DNA of 31,402 nt from Flavobacteriaceae bacterium (lineage in GTDB: Bacteria; Bacteroidota; Bacteroidia; Flavobacteriales; Flavobacteriaceae): contig DAOUPU010000006.1 of NCBI GenBank assembly GCA_030625995.1, forward strand, positions 1-31,402, written 5' to 3'. The position numbers were made by a program, and so were the translations under genes. The first letter of the stretch is position 1, and each line of letters starts with the position of its first letter. The notes under the pieces were generated by a model. The model was not told where the DNA came from, made no database searches, and saw only the letters and a program-made list of their open reading frames with translations. This document shows positions 1-8,900 of this stretch, piece by piece.

Positions 1-144
1 AATTATAGGTGATTCATAGTTTACCAATTGCTTGACAAATTTAGGTATTACTGCCGCATAGACTCCATCAGGATCTTGCCTTCTACCAAATACGTTAAAA
101 TACCTAAGACCTATGGTATCCAATCTATAAGTTTTAAAGAATAT
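1..144 (-). pseudogene. Internal fragment of a second, diverged WbpP-like epimerase gene
   Basis: Read on the minus strand in its own frame, this stretch encodes a segment beginning IFFKTYRLDTIGLRYFNVFG and continuing through the RRQDPDG and PKFVKQLVNYESP motifs. It matches residues about 163-210 of the epimerase encoded just to its right. By eye there are about 17 mismatches over 144 bases against 438-581, but only two change an amino acid (G to R and A to V), so the copies diverged under purifying selection. The fragment has no 5' half here and is joined out of frame to the end of the neighbouring gene near 136-146. Its 3' part would lie beyond the left edge of the window. The homology is certain; whether the rest of the paralogue survives cannot be seen. 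Confidence 0.8.
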
Positions 145-1067
145 ATTGGGTTATAACCTAATAATTTTTTCGCTTTTTCAATAGACGCCAAGGAATGAGG
201 TATATCTCCAATCCTTTCCGGTCCATATTCTATTTTAATTTTTGCAATCTTATTATCGAATTTACTTAAGTTCAATTTCAAATTTTCAACCAATTCATTT
301 AATGTAGCTCTTTGTCCAAAAGCCACGTTATAAACTGTATTTACTACCTTTGGATCCGTTGTGGAAATCGCTAATAAGTTCATTTGTAGAACATTATCTA
401 TATATGTAAAATCTCTTGAAAAAGTACCGTCTCCATTTATTATGGGTGATTCATAGTTTACCAATTGCTTAACGAATTTAGGTATTACGGCTGCATAGGC
501 TCCATCAGGATCCTGTCTTCTGCCAAAAACGTTAAAATACCTTAGACCAATGGTATCCAAACCATAGGTTTTAAAAAATATCTCCGCATATAGCTCATTA
601 ACATATTTTGTTATGGCGTAAGGTGACAAGGGGTTTCCAATTTTATCTTCAACCTTTGGCAAGGCTTCTGAATCACCATAAGTAGAACTGCTAGCTGCAT
701 ATACAAATCTCTTTACCCCTGCATCCCTTGCGGCAACGAGCATATTTAAAAATCCAGAGACGTTAACATCATTTGTTGTAATTGGATTCGTTATGGATCT
801 TGGAACAGATCCAAGAGCTGCCTGATGTAATACAAATTCTACATCATTACATGCCTTATGACAGTCGTCAATATTTCGAATATCCCCTTCAATTAAAGTG
901 AAATTTGGTTCAGACAGGAAGTTTTCTATATTCTGTCGTTTACCGGTCGAAAAATTATCCAAACAAATTACCTCATTTTCTTTTTCTAATAGCAGCTCAC
1001 AGAGGTTTGAACCAATAAATCCTGCTCCGCCAGTAACTAGGATTTTCTTATTCTTTATTTCTTGCAT
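111..1067 (-). CDS. WbpP/Gne-like UDP-N-acetylglucosamine 4-epimerase, C-terminus replaced
   Basis: An extended short-chain dehydrogenase/reductase that should interconvert UDP-GlcNAc and UDP-GalNAc (or the uronic acid forms) to supply sugars for surface polysaccharide. The NAD-binding glycine motif GGAGFIGS is at residues 13-20, the ASSSTYG strand at 125-131 and the catalytic Tyr150-x3-Lys154 in SPYAITKY. The HQAALGSVPRS stretch (81-91) is typical of the WbpP branch. The start ATG overlaps the stop codon of the upstream antiterminator gene by one base (TAATG), so the two are co-transcribed. The last 13 or so residues, after GYNP, do not resemble the family's C-terminal helix, because the DNA there switches to a paralogue fragment in another frame and a stop follows at once. 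The protein is therefore about 20 residues short. It may still fold, since the lost part is outside the nucleotide-binding core, but activity is uncertain. Confidence 0.85.
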   Translation of the reverse strand: MQEIKNKKILVTGGAGFIGSNLCELLLEKENEVICLDNFSTGKRQNIENFLSEPNFTLIEGDIRNIDDCHKACNDVEFVLHQAALGSVPRSITNPITTNDVNVSGFLNMLVAARDAGVKRFVYAASSSTYGDSEALPKVEDKIGNPLSPYAITKYVNELYAEIFFKTYGLDTIGLRYFNVFGRRQDPDGAYAAVIPKFVKQLVNYESPIINGDGTFSRDFTYIDNVLQMNLLAISTTDPKVVNTVYNVAFGQRATLNELVENLKLNLSKFDNKIAKIKIEYGPERIGDIPHSLASIEKAKKLLGYNPIYSLKLIDWIP

Positions 1068-1603
1068 TAAACAAGTATTTTATTTTCTATTTTTCTCAAA
1101 TAACTTAACGGAACATTAACCACAACACAACTTTGCAGCGAATCAATTTTTACCACAACTCGATGATTTCCGTATTTTTTCTCACAGGTAGCAATTAATC
1201 CTGTAAAAGGGCCTTTTTCAACCTGGACAATATCACCTTCAATAAGTCTTTTGCAATTCTCAAACTCAATATTATCACTTGTTCCGCTTAAGATCTTAAG
1301 ATTTTCAATTTCAATATCTCTAACTTTTGCAGGCTTGCCTAAATGTTTTAAAACATTAACTGTACCGTGAATTGGCAAAGTTTTATTCAAATCCTGTTCC
1401 GGCATATTCACAAAGACGTAGGAAGAAATAAGTGGTACATGGACCGTTTTCTTTCGGTCACTCCATTGTCGAACAGTTTTAACTAATGGTAAAAAAGCAT
1501 CGATACCATGATCTAACATCCGTTGATGTACTTTTTTTTCCGCTCTTGGCTTGGTATAAATTGCATACCAATAATTTTGATTTTTAAGTTCACTAGATTT
1601 CAT
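1067..1603 (-). CDS. UpxY-family (NusG/RfaH-like) transcription antiterminator
   Basis: A 178-residue specialised NusG paralogue. The N-terminal NGN domain (about 10-110) begins with the characteristic WYAIYTKPRAEKKV stretch and contains the FLPLVKTVRQWSDRKK and ISSYVFVNM segments. The C-terminal KOW-type domain (about 122-172) contains EGDIVQVEKGPFTGLIA. In Bacteroides such proteins (UpxY) are the first genes of capsule operons and act on elongating RNA polymerase to allow read-through of the long polysaccharide operon. The position fits: it is the first gene of a minus-strand unit, directly followed by a nucleotide-sugar epimerase. A -7 box and a small hairpin lie in its leader. The exact target operon extends beyond the left edge. 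Confidence 0.85.
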   Translation of the reverse strand: MKSSELKNQNYWYAIYTKPRAEKKVHQRMLDHGIDAFLPLVKTVRQWSDRKKTVHVPLISSYVFVNMPEQDLNKTLPIHGTVNVLKHLGKPAKVRDIEIENLKILSGTSDNIEFENCKRLIEGDIVQVEKGPFTGLIATCEKKYGNHRVVVKIDSLQSCVVVNVPLSYLRKIENKILV

Positions 1604-1626
1604 AGTGGTACTTTTGTATTTAAATT

Positions 1627-1645
1627 TACTCTCGTAATAAGAGTA
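1627..1645 (-). promoter_or_regulatory. Short hairpin in the leader of the antiterminator gene (possible ops-like element)
   Basis: On the minus strand, arms TACTCT and AGAGTA (six pairs) enclose the seven-base loop TATTACG. The hairpin sits between the putative -7 box (1661-1668) and the start codon at 1603, roughly 10-30 bases into the transcript. RfaH-type factors are recruited by a short hairpin exposed in the non-template strand of the early transcribed region, so the size and position fit. That this is the recognition site is inference. Confidence 0.35.
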
Positions 1646-1660
1646 TTTTGGTTAGTTTAG

Positions 1661-1668
1661 CAAATATA
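1661..1668 (-). promoter_or_regulatory. Putative -7 box for the antiterminator operon
   Basis: TATATTTG on the minus strand matches the Bacteroidota -7 consensus TAnnTTTG. It lies 58 bases before the start codon at 1603. No TTG is found at the expected -33 spacing, so the call is partial. Confidence 0.35.
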
Positions 1669-1718
1669 ATATGTTTTAATAAAAACATTATGTAAATAAC
1701 ATTTTTAAAGTAAAAAAA

Positions 1719-2831
1719 TTGCCTCGCTTAATAATATCCGCAACAAATGATTTGTCAACCGACCAGCGCATTAAGAAGATTTGCGAAACACTGTTTGCAT
1801 TAAATTTCGATATCGTGTTGATCGGAAGAAAGTTAAGGAATAGCTTGCCGTTGAACAGAAAGTACAGAACAATAAGGATGAAATTAATTTTTAAAAAGGG
1901 ATTTTTCTTTTATGCCGAGTATAATTTTAGATTATTTTTTCAACTCCTCTTTTTAAAAAAGGATCTACTTCTGTCGAATGATCTGGACACTTTGTTACCA
2001 AATTATTTAATAAGCAAAATATTTTCCAAAAAACTGGTTTACGATAGTCATGAATTATTTACGGAAGTGCCAGAATTAATTGAGAGAAGAGGGGTGCAAA
2101 AAGTATGGCTTAGTATTGAAAAATTTATTTTTCCAAATCTAAAAAATGTGTATACCGTAAACAATTCAATAGCAAATTACTATTCCAATAAATACACCGT
2201 TTCTGTTGGTATTGTTCGTAATATTTCCATTAAACTGAAAAATACTGTCGTAGATAACGATTTAAGCTACAAAGTTAAAGGTGATAAAAAAATGCTGATA
2301 ATGCAAGGAAGCGGTATCAATAGAGATCGTGGAGCTGAAGAGGCTGTAGAAATGATGCAATATGTTGAAAATGCAGTTTTATACATAATTGGAAGTGGTG
2401 ATGTTTATGAAAAGCTAAAAACACTAGTAGTAAAATTTAAACTAATCAAAAAAGTAGTTATCATGGATAAAATGGCCTATCATGAACTCATGGAATACAC
2501 GAAAATAGCTGATCTTGGATTGTCGATAGACAAGGGTACAAACTTGAACTACGAGTACAGCTTGCCTAATAAAGTATTTGACTATATACAATGCAAGGTC
2601 CCAATTTTAGCCACTAAAAGAAAAGAAGTCGCTCTATTGGTTGAAAAAAATCAAATAGGATACCTAACAAATACAATGAATCCAAAAAAACTAGCTAAAC
2701 AAGTTAACAGTATTTTTAGGAATCAAGAGGTATACGACAGAATAAAAAATAATTTAAGCGTAGCTGCAGAAAAATATACATGGGAAAACGAATCCAAAAA
2801 AATAGAGGAAATTTATTCTATGATTAAGTAA
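1719..2831 (+). CDS. Glycosyltransferase family 4-like protein
   Basis: A 370-residue GT-B fold glycosyltransferase that probably adds a sugar to a surface polysaccharide or lipid-linked intermediate in the cytoplasm. The N-terminal half has the ISATNDLSTDQRI loop and the YDSHELFTE motif (around residue 110) seen in many GT4 enzymes of polysaccharide loci. The C-terminal half has LIMQGSGINRDRG and YSLPNKVFDYIQCKVPIL, the latter matching the donor-binding loop region with its conserved acidic and aromatic residues. The start is a TTG at 1719: no in-frame ATG precedes it, and the protein begins with the expected first beta strand. It is divergent from the antiterminator gene and its stop overlaps the convergent GT2 gene by 8 bases. 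The donor and acceptor cannot be told from the sequence. Confidence 0.8.
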   Translation: MPRLIISATNDLSTDQRIKKICETLFALNFDIVLIGRKLRNSLPLNRKYRTIRMKLIFKKGFFFYAEYNFRLFFQLLFLKKDLLLSNDLDTLLPNYLISKIFSKKLVYDSHELFTEVPELIERRGVQKVWLSIEKFIFPNLKNVYTVNNSIANYYSNKYTVSVGIVRNISIKLKNTVVDNDLSYKVKGDKKMLIMQGSGINRDRGAEEAVEMMQYVENAVLYIIGSGDVYEKLKTLVVKFKLIKKVVIMDKMAYHELMEYTKIADLGLSIDKGTNLNYEYSLPNKVFDYIQCKVPILATKRKEVALLVEKNQIGYLTNTMNPKKLAKQVNSIFRNQEVYDRIKNNLSVAAEKYTWENESKKIEEIYSMIK

Positions 2832-3726
2832 AGCTATTATCTCTAAGACTGCATAAATAACCTATTTTATACAGATCAAAAATTAATAGAGAAGGCGATT
2901 TGGATGTCAGGTTTAATTCCATGGTTTTTGAATATTTGTCAAATAGAAAAGAGAATACTGAGTTCATTCTCATTTTTTTCAAATTGTTATTAAATTTCAG
3001 AAGTTTATTATCTTCCAAGCTGAATTTCCCTTGCTGATGTAAATAATTTAAATTTTCAATTGACTTTTTTACCTTCTCAATAAATACCTCATTTTTATCC
3101 AAGCCCAAATGAAAAACAGGATTGTCAATTTGTGCTATTGCAATATTTCTTTTTTTTAGCTCTAGCGCAAAAAGGGTGTCCTCATGACCATATTCCAAGA
3201 GACTTTCATCGAATTTTATCTTTTCAAAAAGATTTTTATCAATCAAAAAGTTAGCTGCAGTAAAATAATTTTGAGGATCTAAGTTTCTTTTTTTTAAGGG
3301 TATTTCTTCCCTTTCCATACCATAGACCCATCGCAATATTTTGTCATCTGCCGGTTTATCGTTGTAATATTTGAGTCCCCCATAAAAAACTTTCTCATTC
3401 TTGGCTATTATAGCGTCCGCATAATTCTGAATAAAATTCTTTGACACCGGCAATACATCAGAATCCAAAAAAAGCAACCATGGATAGATTGATTTTCTTG
3501 CTAATAAATTTTTAATTCTACTCCTTCCTCCATCCTTTTTTAATACTTCGAAATAGCAATTTTGAATATCGTTAATTTTATCATTTTCAATATTAGCCTC
3601 TGAATTTGAACCATTATCGAAACAAATTACTTCGTATACAATGTTTTGTTCATCGAGTTGTTTATGAAGACTTTTTACTAAGTCGAGAGCGCTATAATTA
3701 TATGTAGGAATTAAGACTGACAGCAT
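2824..3726 (-). CDS. Glycosyltransferase family 2 protein
   Basis: A GT-A fold glycosyltransferase of about 300 residues. It opens directly with the first strand MLSVLIPTYNYS. The nucleotide-sugar binding acidic motif appears as LLFLDSDVLPV (Asp-Ser-Asp), and a later EYGHEDTLFALEL segment matches the ED catalytic-base motif of GT2 enzymes of the HEDT type. An in-frame upstream ATG at 3762 would add 12 residues overlapping the ABC ATPase gene. The ATG at 3726 is chosen because the fold begins there and it lies four bases after the ATPase stop. No transmembrane segment is evident. It is probably co-transcribed with the ATPase gene upstream, and its 3' end overlaps the GT4 gene convergently. Substrate unknown. 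Confidence 0.82.
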   Translation of the reverse strand: MLSVLIPTYNYSALDLVKSLHKQLDEQNIVYEVICFDNGSNSEANIENDKINDIQNCYFEVLKKDGGRSRIKNLLARKSIYPWLLFLDSDVLPVSKNFIQNYADAIIAKNEKVFYGGLKYYNDKPADDKILRWVYGMEREEIPLKKRNLDPQNYFTAANFLIDKNLFEKIKFDESLLEYGHEDTLFALELKKRNIAIAQIDNPVFHLGLDKNEVFIEKVKKSIENLNYLHQQGKFSLEDNKLLKFNNNLKKMRMNSVFSFLFDKYSKTMELNLTSKSPSLLIFDLYKIGYLCSLRDNSFT

Positions 3727-3730
3727 GAGT

Positions 3731-4389
3731 TCACACAACCTCAAACACTTTATTTCCCTCACATTTAATAGTTTTGTGTGGAAATTTCAATATCAGAGCA
3801 TAATCATGCGTAGCCATTAGAATGGTAATGCCGGTTTTATTGATGTCCTCCAGAACATTCATTATTTCAACAGAAGTTTTTGGATCCAGATTACCGGTAG
3901 GTTCATCAGCCAGGATCATTTCGGGATTATTCAATAAGGCTCTTGCGATAGCTATTCGCTGTTGTTCTCCGCCGGAAAGTTGATAAGGCATTTTAAAGCC
4001 CTTCGATTTTAAATCTACTTTTTCCAGTACTTCATTAATTTTTTGTCTCTTTCTTCCGGAATCTTCCAACCAGTTGCTTTTAAAACAAAAAGTAAATTAT
4101 CATAAACCGATCTGTCATTCAACAATTTAAAATCTTGAAACACAATTCCAATTTTTCTTCGTAAGAATGGGATCTCCTTCTCTTTTAATGTGATCAGATC
4201 GAAGTCAACTACTGTACCTTCTCCTTTTTCCAGAGGTAGATCTCCATAGAGTGTTTTCATTAAACTACTCTTTCCGCTACCTGTTTTGCCAATGAGATAA
4301 TTAAAATCACCTTTTTTGATGTCCATGTTGACATTTGACAAGATCAAGTTCTCTCTCTGAAAAATAAAAGCGTCTTTTAATTGAAGCAT
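3731..4389 (-). CDS. ftsE: FtsE-like cell-division ABC transporter ATPase, split by a one-base frameshift
   Basis: FtsE is the ATPase partner of the membrane protein FtsX; together they link the division ring to peptidoglycan hydrolase activation. Two overlapping frames together give a complete protein of about 219 residues. The upstream frame (4389 to about 4045) has the Walker A motif GKTGSGKSS and the Q-loop VFQDFKLL. The downstream frame (to 3731) has the signature LSGGEQQR, Walker B MILADEPTGNLDP and the H-loop ATHD. The frames join at a run of six A (plus-strand T at 4039-4044). One extra A would give a seamless DKKINEVLEKV. This is either a sequencing indel, a real mutation, or a slippage site. 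The start at 4389 (MLQLKDAF) is preferred to the upstream in-frame ATG at 4419. No ftsX lies next to it. Confidence 0.82.
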
Positions 4390-4416
4390 TTTAAAATAAT
4401 ATGCGATTAGAAAATA

Positions 4417-4424
4417 CAAACTTA
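4417..4424 (-). promoter_or_regulatory. Putative -7 box for ftsE
   Basis: TAAGTTTG on the minus strand matches TAnnTTTG, 28 bases before the ftsE start at 4389. There is no clear -33 TTG. Confidence 0.35.
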
Positions 4425-4460
4425 CAGTTTAAATTTTAAATTTTAATAAAACTTTTTTAA

Positions 4461-4468
4461 TAGATTTG
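4461..4468 (+). promoter_or_regulatory. Putative -7 box for the TlpA-like gene
   Basis: TAGATTTG on the plus strand matches TAnnTTTG, about 60 bases before the start at 4528. With the minus-strand box at 4417-4424 it forms a divergent promoter pair. No -33 TTG is seen. Confidence 0.3.
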
Positions 4469-4527
4469 AGAGGAATTACAAAAATTAACGACCATTAGAA
4501 AATATGGTATAAACCAATTTAAACGGC

Positions 4528-5766
4528 ATGAATTTTACAAGAACAACAACTTTACTTTTTATTATATTAATTTTTATGGCATGTGATAACGAAAAACCTG
4601 AAAATGAATTAAAAACAGGTATATGGCGAGGGGTTATTATTGCTCAGGAAAATAAAATTCCATTTAATTTTGAAGTAATTAAAACAAAAAATAATTATAC
4701 CATAAATTTAATAAATGGAGATGAAGTTTTACCTATTGATGAGGTAAAAATCAAAGATGATTCTCTGTTCTTCAATATGCATATTTTTGATGTTAGTGTA
4801 AAAGCAAAAATTGTAAATAATACTTTGACCGGGTCGTATACTAAAAACTTTGCTGATGATTATATACTTCCCTTTAAGGCCGATTATGGGAAAAATAATC
4901 GCTTTGATAATTTAAAGAGCAACAATAATTTTGACGGCACCTGGGAGACGACTTTTTTATCTGCCGAAGGGAAGAAAATTCCGGCAATTGGGATATTCAA
5001 AACAGAGAATAATAAGTTAAAAGGCACTTTTCTAACAAAAACAGGGGATTACAGATATCTTGATGGATTTGCCAGAAACGATACCATGCATTTGTATACT
5101 TTCGATGGAGATCATATTTATAAATTTATGGCTGTTATAAAGAATGATACCATATTAAATGGTCAATTTTGGTCTGGTAAAACAGGATATAAAACTTTTG
5201 TTTCCATAAAAAATCCTAAAGCAAAACTTCCTGATCCAAACGAACTCACTTTTTTAAAAGATGGATATGGCAAGATCTCATTTTCTCTCCAGGGATTAGA
5301 TGGGAACCCCGTAACTTTGGCCGATAAAAAGTATAAAAATAGGGTTGTCTTATTACAAATCTTTGGAACCTGGTGTCCGAATTGTATGGATGAAACCAAA
5401 TTTTTATCGAAGTGGTATAACGAAAATAAAGATAGAGGAGTAGAAATAATTGGTTTAGCCTATGAACATAAAAAAAACGGAAAAGCCGATTTCGAATATG
5501 CCAAATCCAGAGTAGAGAAAATGAAGTCCAAATATCATGTTAATTATGATTTTGTAATAGCGGGGACCTCCAGCACGAAATCGGCATCTGAGTCTCTCCC
5601 AATGCTAAGCGAAGTAATCTCCTTTCCTACTACTATTTTCATTGATAAAAAAGGAAATGTAAGGAGAATTCATTCCGGATTTTCGGGCCCGGCCACTGGC
5701 AAATACTACGATGAATTTATTGATGAGTTCAATTTTTTTATGAACAAATTGCTCGAGGAAGAGTAA
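4528..5766 (+). CDS. TlpA-like thioredoxin-fold lipoprotein
   Basis: A 412-residue secreted lipoprotein. The signal peptide (1-18) ends in a lipobox-like IFMAC with Cys19 as the lipidation site. An N-terminal region of repeated beta strands (about 30-240) resembles the non-catalytic domain found before thioredoxin domains in Bacteroidota TlpA/ResA relatives. The C-terminal thioredoxin domain (about 250-405) carries GTWCPNC with the redox pair Cys283-Cys286 and a cis-proline-containing SFPTTIFIDKKG segment. The family reduces or exchanges disulfides in the cell envelope, often linked to cytochrome maturation. No cytochrome genes are nearby, so the client is unknown. It has its own transcription unit between ftsE (divergent) and the TPR gene. 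Confidence 0.83.
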   Translation: MNFTRTTTLLFIILIFMACDNEKPENELKTGIWRGVIIAQENKIPFNFEVIKTKNNYTINLINGDEVLPIDEVKIKDDSLFFNMHIFDVSVKAKIVNNTLTGSYTKNFADDYILPFKADYGKNNRFDNLKSNNNFDGTWETTFLSAEGKKIPAIGIFKTENNKLKGTFLTKTGDYRYLDGFARNDTMHLYTFDGDHIYKFMAVIKNDTILNGQFWSGKTGYKTFVSIKNPKAKLPDPNELTFLKDGYGKISFSLQGLDGNPVTLADKKYKNRVVLLQIFGTWCPNCMDETKFLSKWYNENKDRGVEIIGLAYEHKKNGKADFEYAKSRVEKMKSKYHVNYDFVIAGTSSTKSASESLPMLSEVISFPTTIFIDKKGNVRRIHSGFSGPATGKYYDEFIDEFNFFMNKLLEEE

Positions 5767-5844
5767 ATATTATTCGAATACAGCATACTTTTCAACAATC
5801 TGTACAACTAATAAACAATTTTACAATTTAATACAATTTAAACG

Positions 5845-5873
5845 TTGCTTAAATATGTATATTATTACTTTTG
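5845..5873 (+). promoter_or_regulatory. Bacteroidota-type promoter of the TPR-barrel operon
   Basis: TTG at 5845-5847, an 18-base spacer, then TACTTTTG at 5866-5873, matching the TTG/TAnnTTTG consensus. The start codon at 5901 is 27 bases downstream. Confidence 0.6.
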
Positions 5874-5900
5874 ATTTGTTTAAAAAATTTGCTGTTTAAG

Positions 5901-8900
5901 ATGAGAAAACAAAAACTTTTGTTGGCGCTGATCCTGTTCTTCTTTTATCTGGGGAATGCTCAAAAGTCAGAAATATATACTAACGAATTAGTTGATTATA
6001 ATCACGCTTTATCGCTTTACCAAAATAGTGATTATAATGCAGCGCAAATGATTTTTGAAAAAATAAAAAATCAATTTGATGATGCATCTGAGTTAAAAGC
6101 GAGATGTTATTACTATGAGGCCTTTTGTGCAATTAGATTAGGTCAGGTGGATGCTGATGAATTGATGAAGGACTTTTTTGAAAAATATCCCACAAGCACA
6201 AAACGCAATAATGCTTTTTTAGAGGTTGGCGAATATTACTTCAGCAATGGAAGGTATGCCTACGCGCTTAAATGGTTTTCAAAAGTAGATCCGGGTAACC
6301 TAGGTTTTTCTGCGGGAGAAGAATTTAGTTTCAAAAAGGCATATAGTTTATTTGCTGTTGGGAGTTACGCCGGTGCAAAAACTTATTTTTCCAAATTATT
6401 GAACTCAAAAACCTATGGCCCACAAGCCAAATATTATTACGGATATATGGCTTATAGGGACGATGATTTTGAAAGTGCTGATAAATATTTAAGTCAGGTA
6501 ACAGATGATAATGACGATATTCCATACTATCTGGCCAATATCAAGTTTAAGACGGGTAAATTTCAAGAAGCTATAGATGCTGCAACACCTTTACTTAAAA
6601 ATTCGAGCCCTGTCCAGGCATCAGAAATTTCGAAAATAATTGGAGAGAGTTATTTCAATTTGAATGAATATGATAACGCTATTCCCTACTTACTTGAGTA
6701 TAAAGGTAAAAAAGGCAAATGGAATAATACCGATTATTATCTCTTAGGATATGCGTATTATATGCAAGAAGATTATGATAACGCTACTCTTTGGTTTACT
6801 AAGATCATTGATGGGAATAATGCTGTATCTCAAAATGCATATTATCATTTAGCAGAATGCTATTTGAAAAATGACAAAAAGCAAGAAGCCCTTAATGCGT
6901 TTAGAAATGCGAAACAAATGGACTTTGATCAAGAGATTAAAAAAGATGCATGGTTAAATTATGCCAAGTTGAGTTACGAAATTGGCAATGCCTACAATGC
7001 CACAGCAGAAATAATTCAGGAATATCTTCTTGCGTATCCTGAAAATAATGATAATAGTGAAATAAACGACCTTCTTATCAGCGCCTTCATTACCACAAGC
7101 GATTATAGTGGCGCCATAAAGTATCTCGCAGATAATAAGGAGGCAAAAAATAAGGACACCTACCAAAAAGTCACCTATTTATATGGTGTTCAATTATTTA
7201 ATTCAGAAAAATACGATGAGGCCATAATCAATTTTGATAAATCTTTAAACGAAACGCCTGATCTCAACTATAAAGCAAAAGCCCAGTTCTGGAAAGCCGA
7301 ATCTAATTTTAGATTGGAAAAATATGACGATGCTTTAGTTGGTTTTGAGAGCTATTCAAAATTACCAGAAGCGAAAGAAGTCCCCGAATATAAAATTGTT
7401 AATTACAACCTTGGATACACCTATTTCAAGTTAAAGGAATACAGTAAATCGGGTGGTTCATTCAATCAATTCATAGAATCTAGCCCTGAGAACAGTAAGC
7501 TTTTAATTGACAGCTACCTCCGGTTAGGTGATTGCTATTATGCTTTAAGCGATTACTTTAGAGCTGTTAAACCATATCAAAAGGTAGTTGATGCTAATGA
7601 GATTGATACTGATTATGCACAATTTCAAATTGCCATGTGTTATGGATTTAATGGAAACTTAAACAAAAAAATAGAAGCACTTAACAATTTTACTGAATAT
7701 AATTTAAAATCTACATTAAGAGACGATGCATATTACGAATTGGGTAATTCATATGTTAGAAATAATGAAATAGCACAGGCAATAGAGGCTTATAATAGCG
7801 TAATCGTTGATTATAGAATGAGCTCATTTGTACCAAAGGCGTTACTAAAACAAGGTCTGATCTATTATAACGACAATCAAAATGAAAAAGCACTTACTAA
7901 GTATAAAACTGTTGTAAAAAATTATCCCGGCACCCCGGAGGCAAAGGAAGGTATTGCTAATGCCAAGCAGATTTATATTGATCAGGGAAAAGTAGATGAG
8001 TACGAAAAATTCATCCAAAATATTGATTATGTGAGTATTACTGACGAAGAATTGGATAATACAATGTATGCCTCCGCTGAACAGCTCTACCTGACTAATA
8101 GTACAAAAAAATCCGTGGAAGCCTTTCAAAAATATCTGGAAAGATTCCCTAACGGATCTAATATCCTGGCTTCCAATTTTTATTTGGGAGAATCCTATAC
8201 AAAAGAAAATGAATCAAAAAAGGCTGTAGTCAATTACACTTTTGTTATTGAGAGAGAAAAAAATGATTTTTCTGAACAATCACTGATGAGGCTTTCCTAT
8301 TATTATTTAGAAAATGGTGACTGGGAAAGTGCGGTGAAAATTTTATCTCAATTAGAACAACAAGCGAATTCCAAACAAAACATAATTTTTGCACAAAATA
8401 ATTTAATGAAAGGAAACTATGCTCTAAAGAATTATGATGATGCGGTTGCTTATGCAGAAACTGTTTTGCAAAATGAAAAATTAGAAGACAAAATAAGATC
8501 GGATGCCGAAATTATTATTGCCAGGTCTGCATTTGAAACAGAAGAGTTTGATAAAGCTCGTGATGCGTTCAAAAGGGTAGAGCAATATGCCACAGGGGAG
8601 TTAAAGGCGGAAGCCATTTATTATGATGCCTATTTCTTATACGAAGAAGGAAGTTATAAGTTATCCAATATATCCGTGCAAAAGCTAGCTTCAGACTTTT
8701 CATCCTACGCTTTTTGGGCCGGAAAAGGATTGGTAATTATGGCTAAAAACTTTTATGAATTAGAGGACGCATATCAAGCTACTTATATATTAGAAAGTGT
8801 AATCGAAAAATTTACCGATTATCAGGAAATTATTGACGAAGCGAGACAGGAATTAAATAAAATTAAAAGCAAAGAAGCTAAAACAAATGCATCCGTAATT

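Noticed and set aside
4417..4527. Riboswitch or leader element upstream of the TlpA-like gene
   Set aside because: The gap is A+T-rich without stable stems or recognised conserved elements; only divergent -7 boxes could be supported.
5767..5850. Three ACAATTTA-like repeats before the TPR gene as a regulatory array
   Set aside because: The copies are short, irregularly spaced and in low-complexity A+T-rich DNA, so chance is sufficient.
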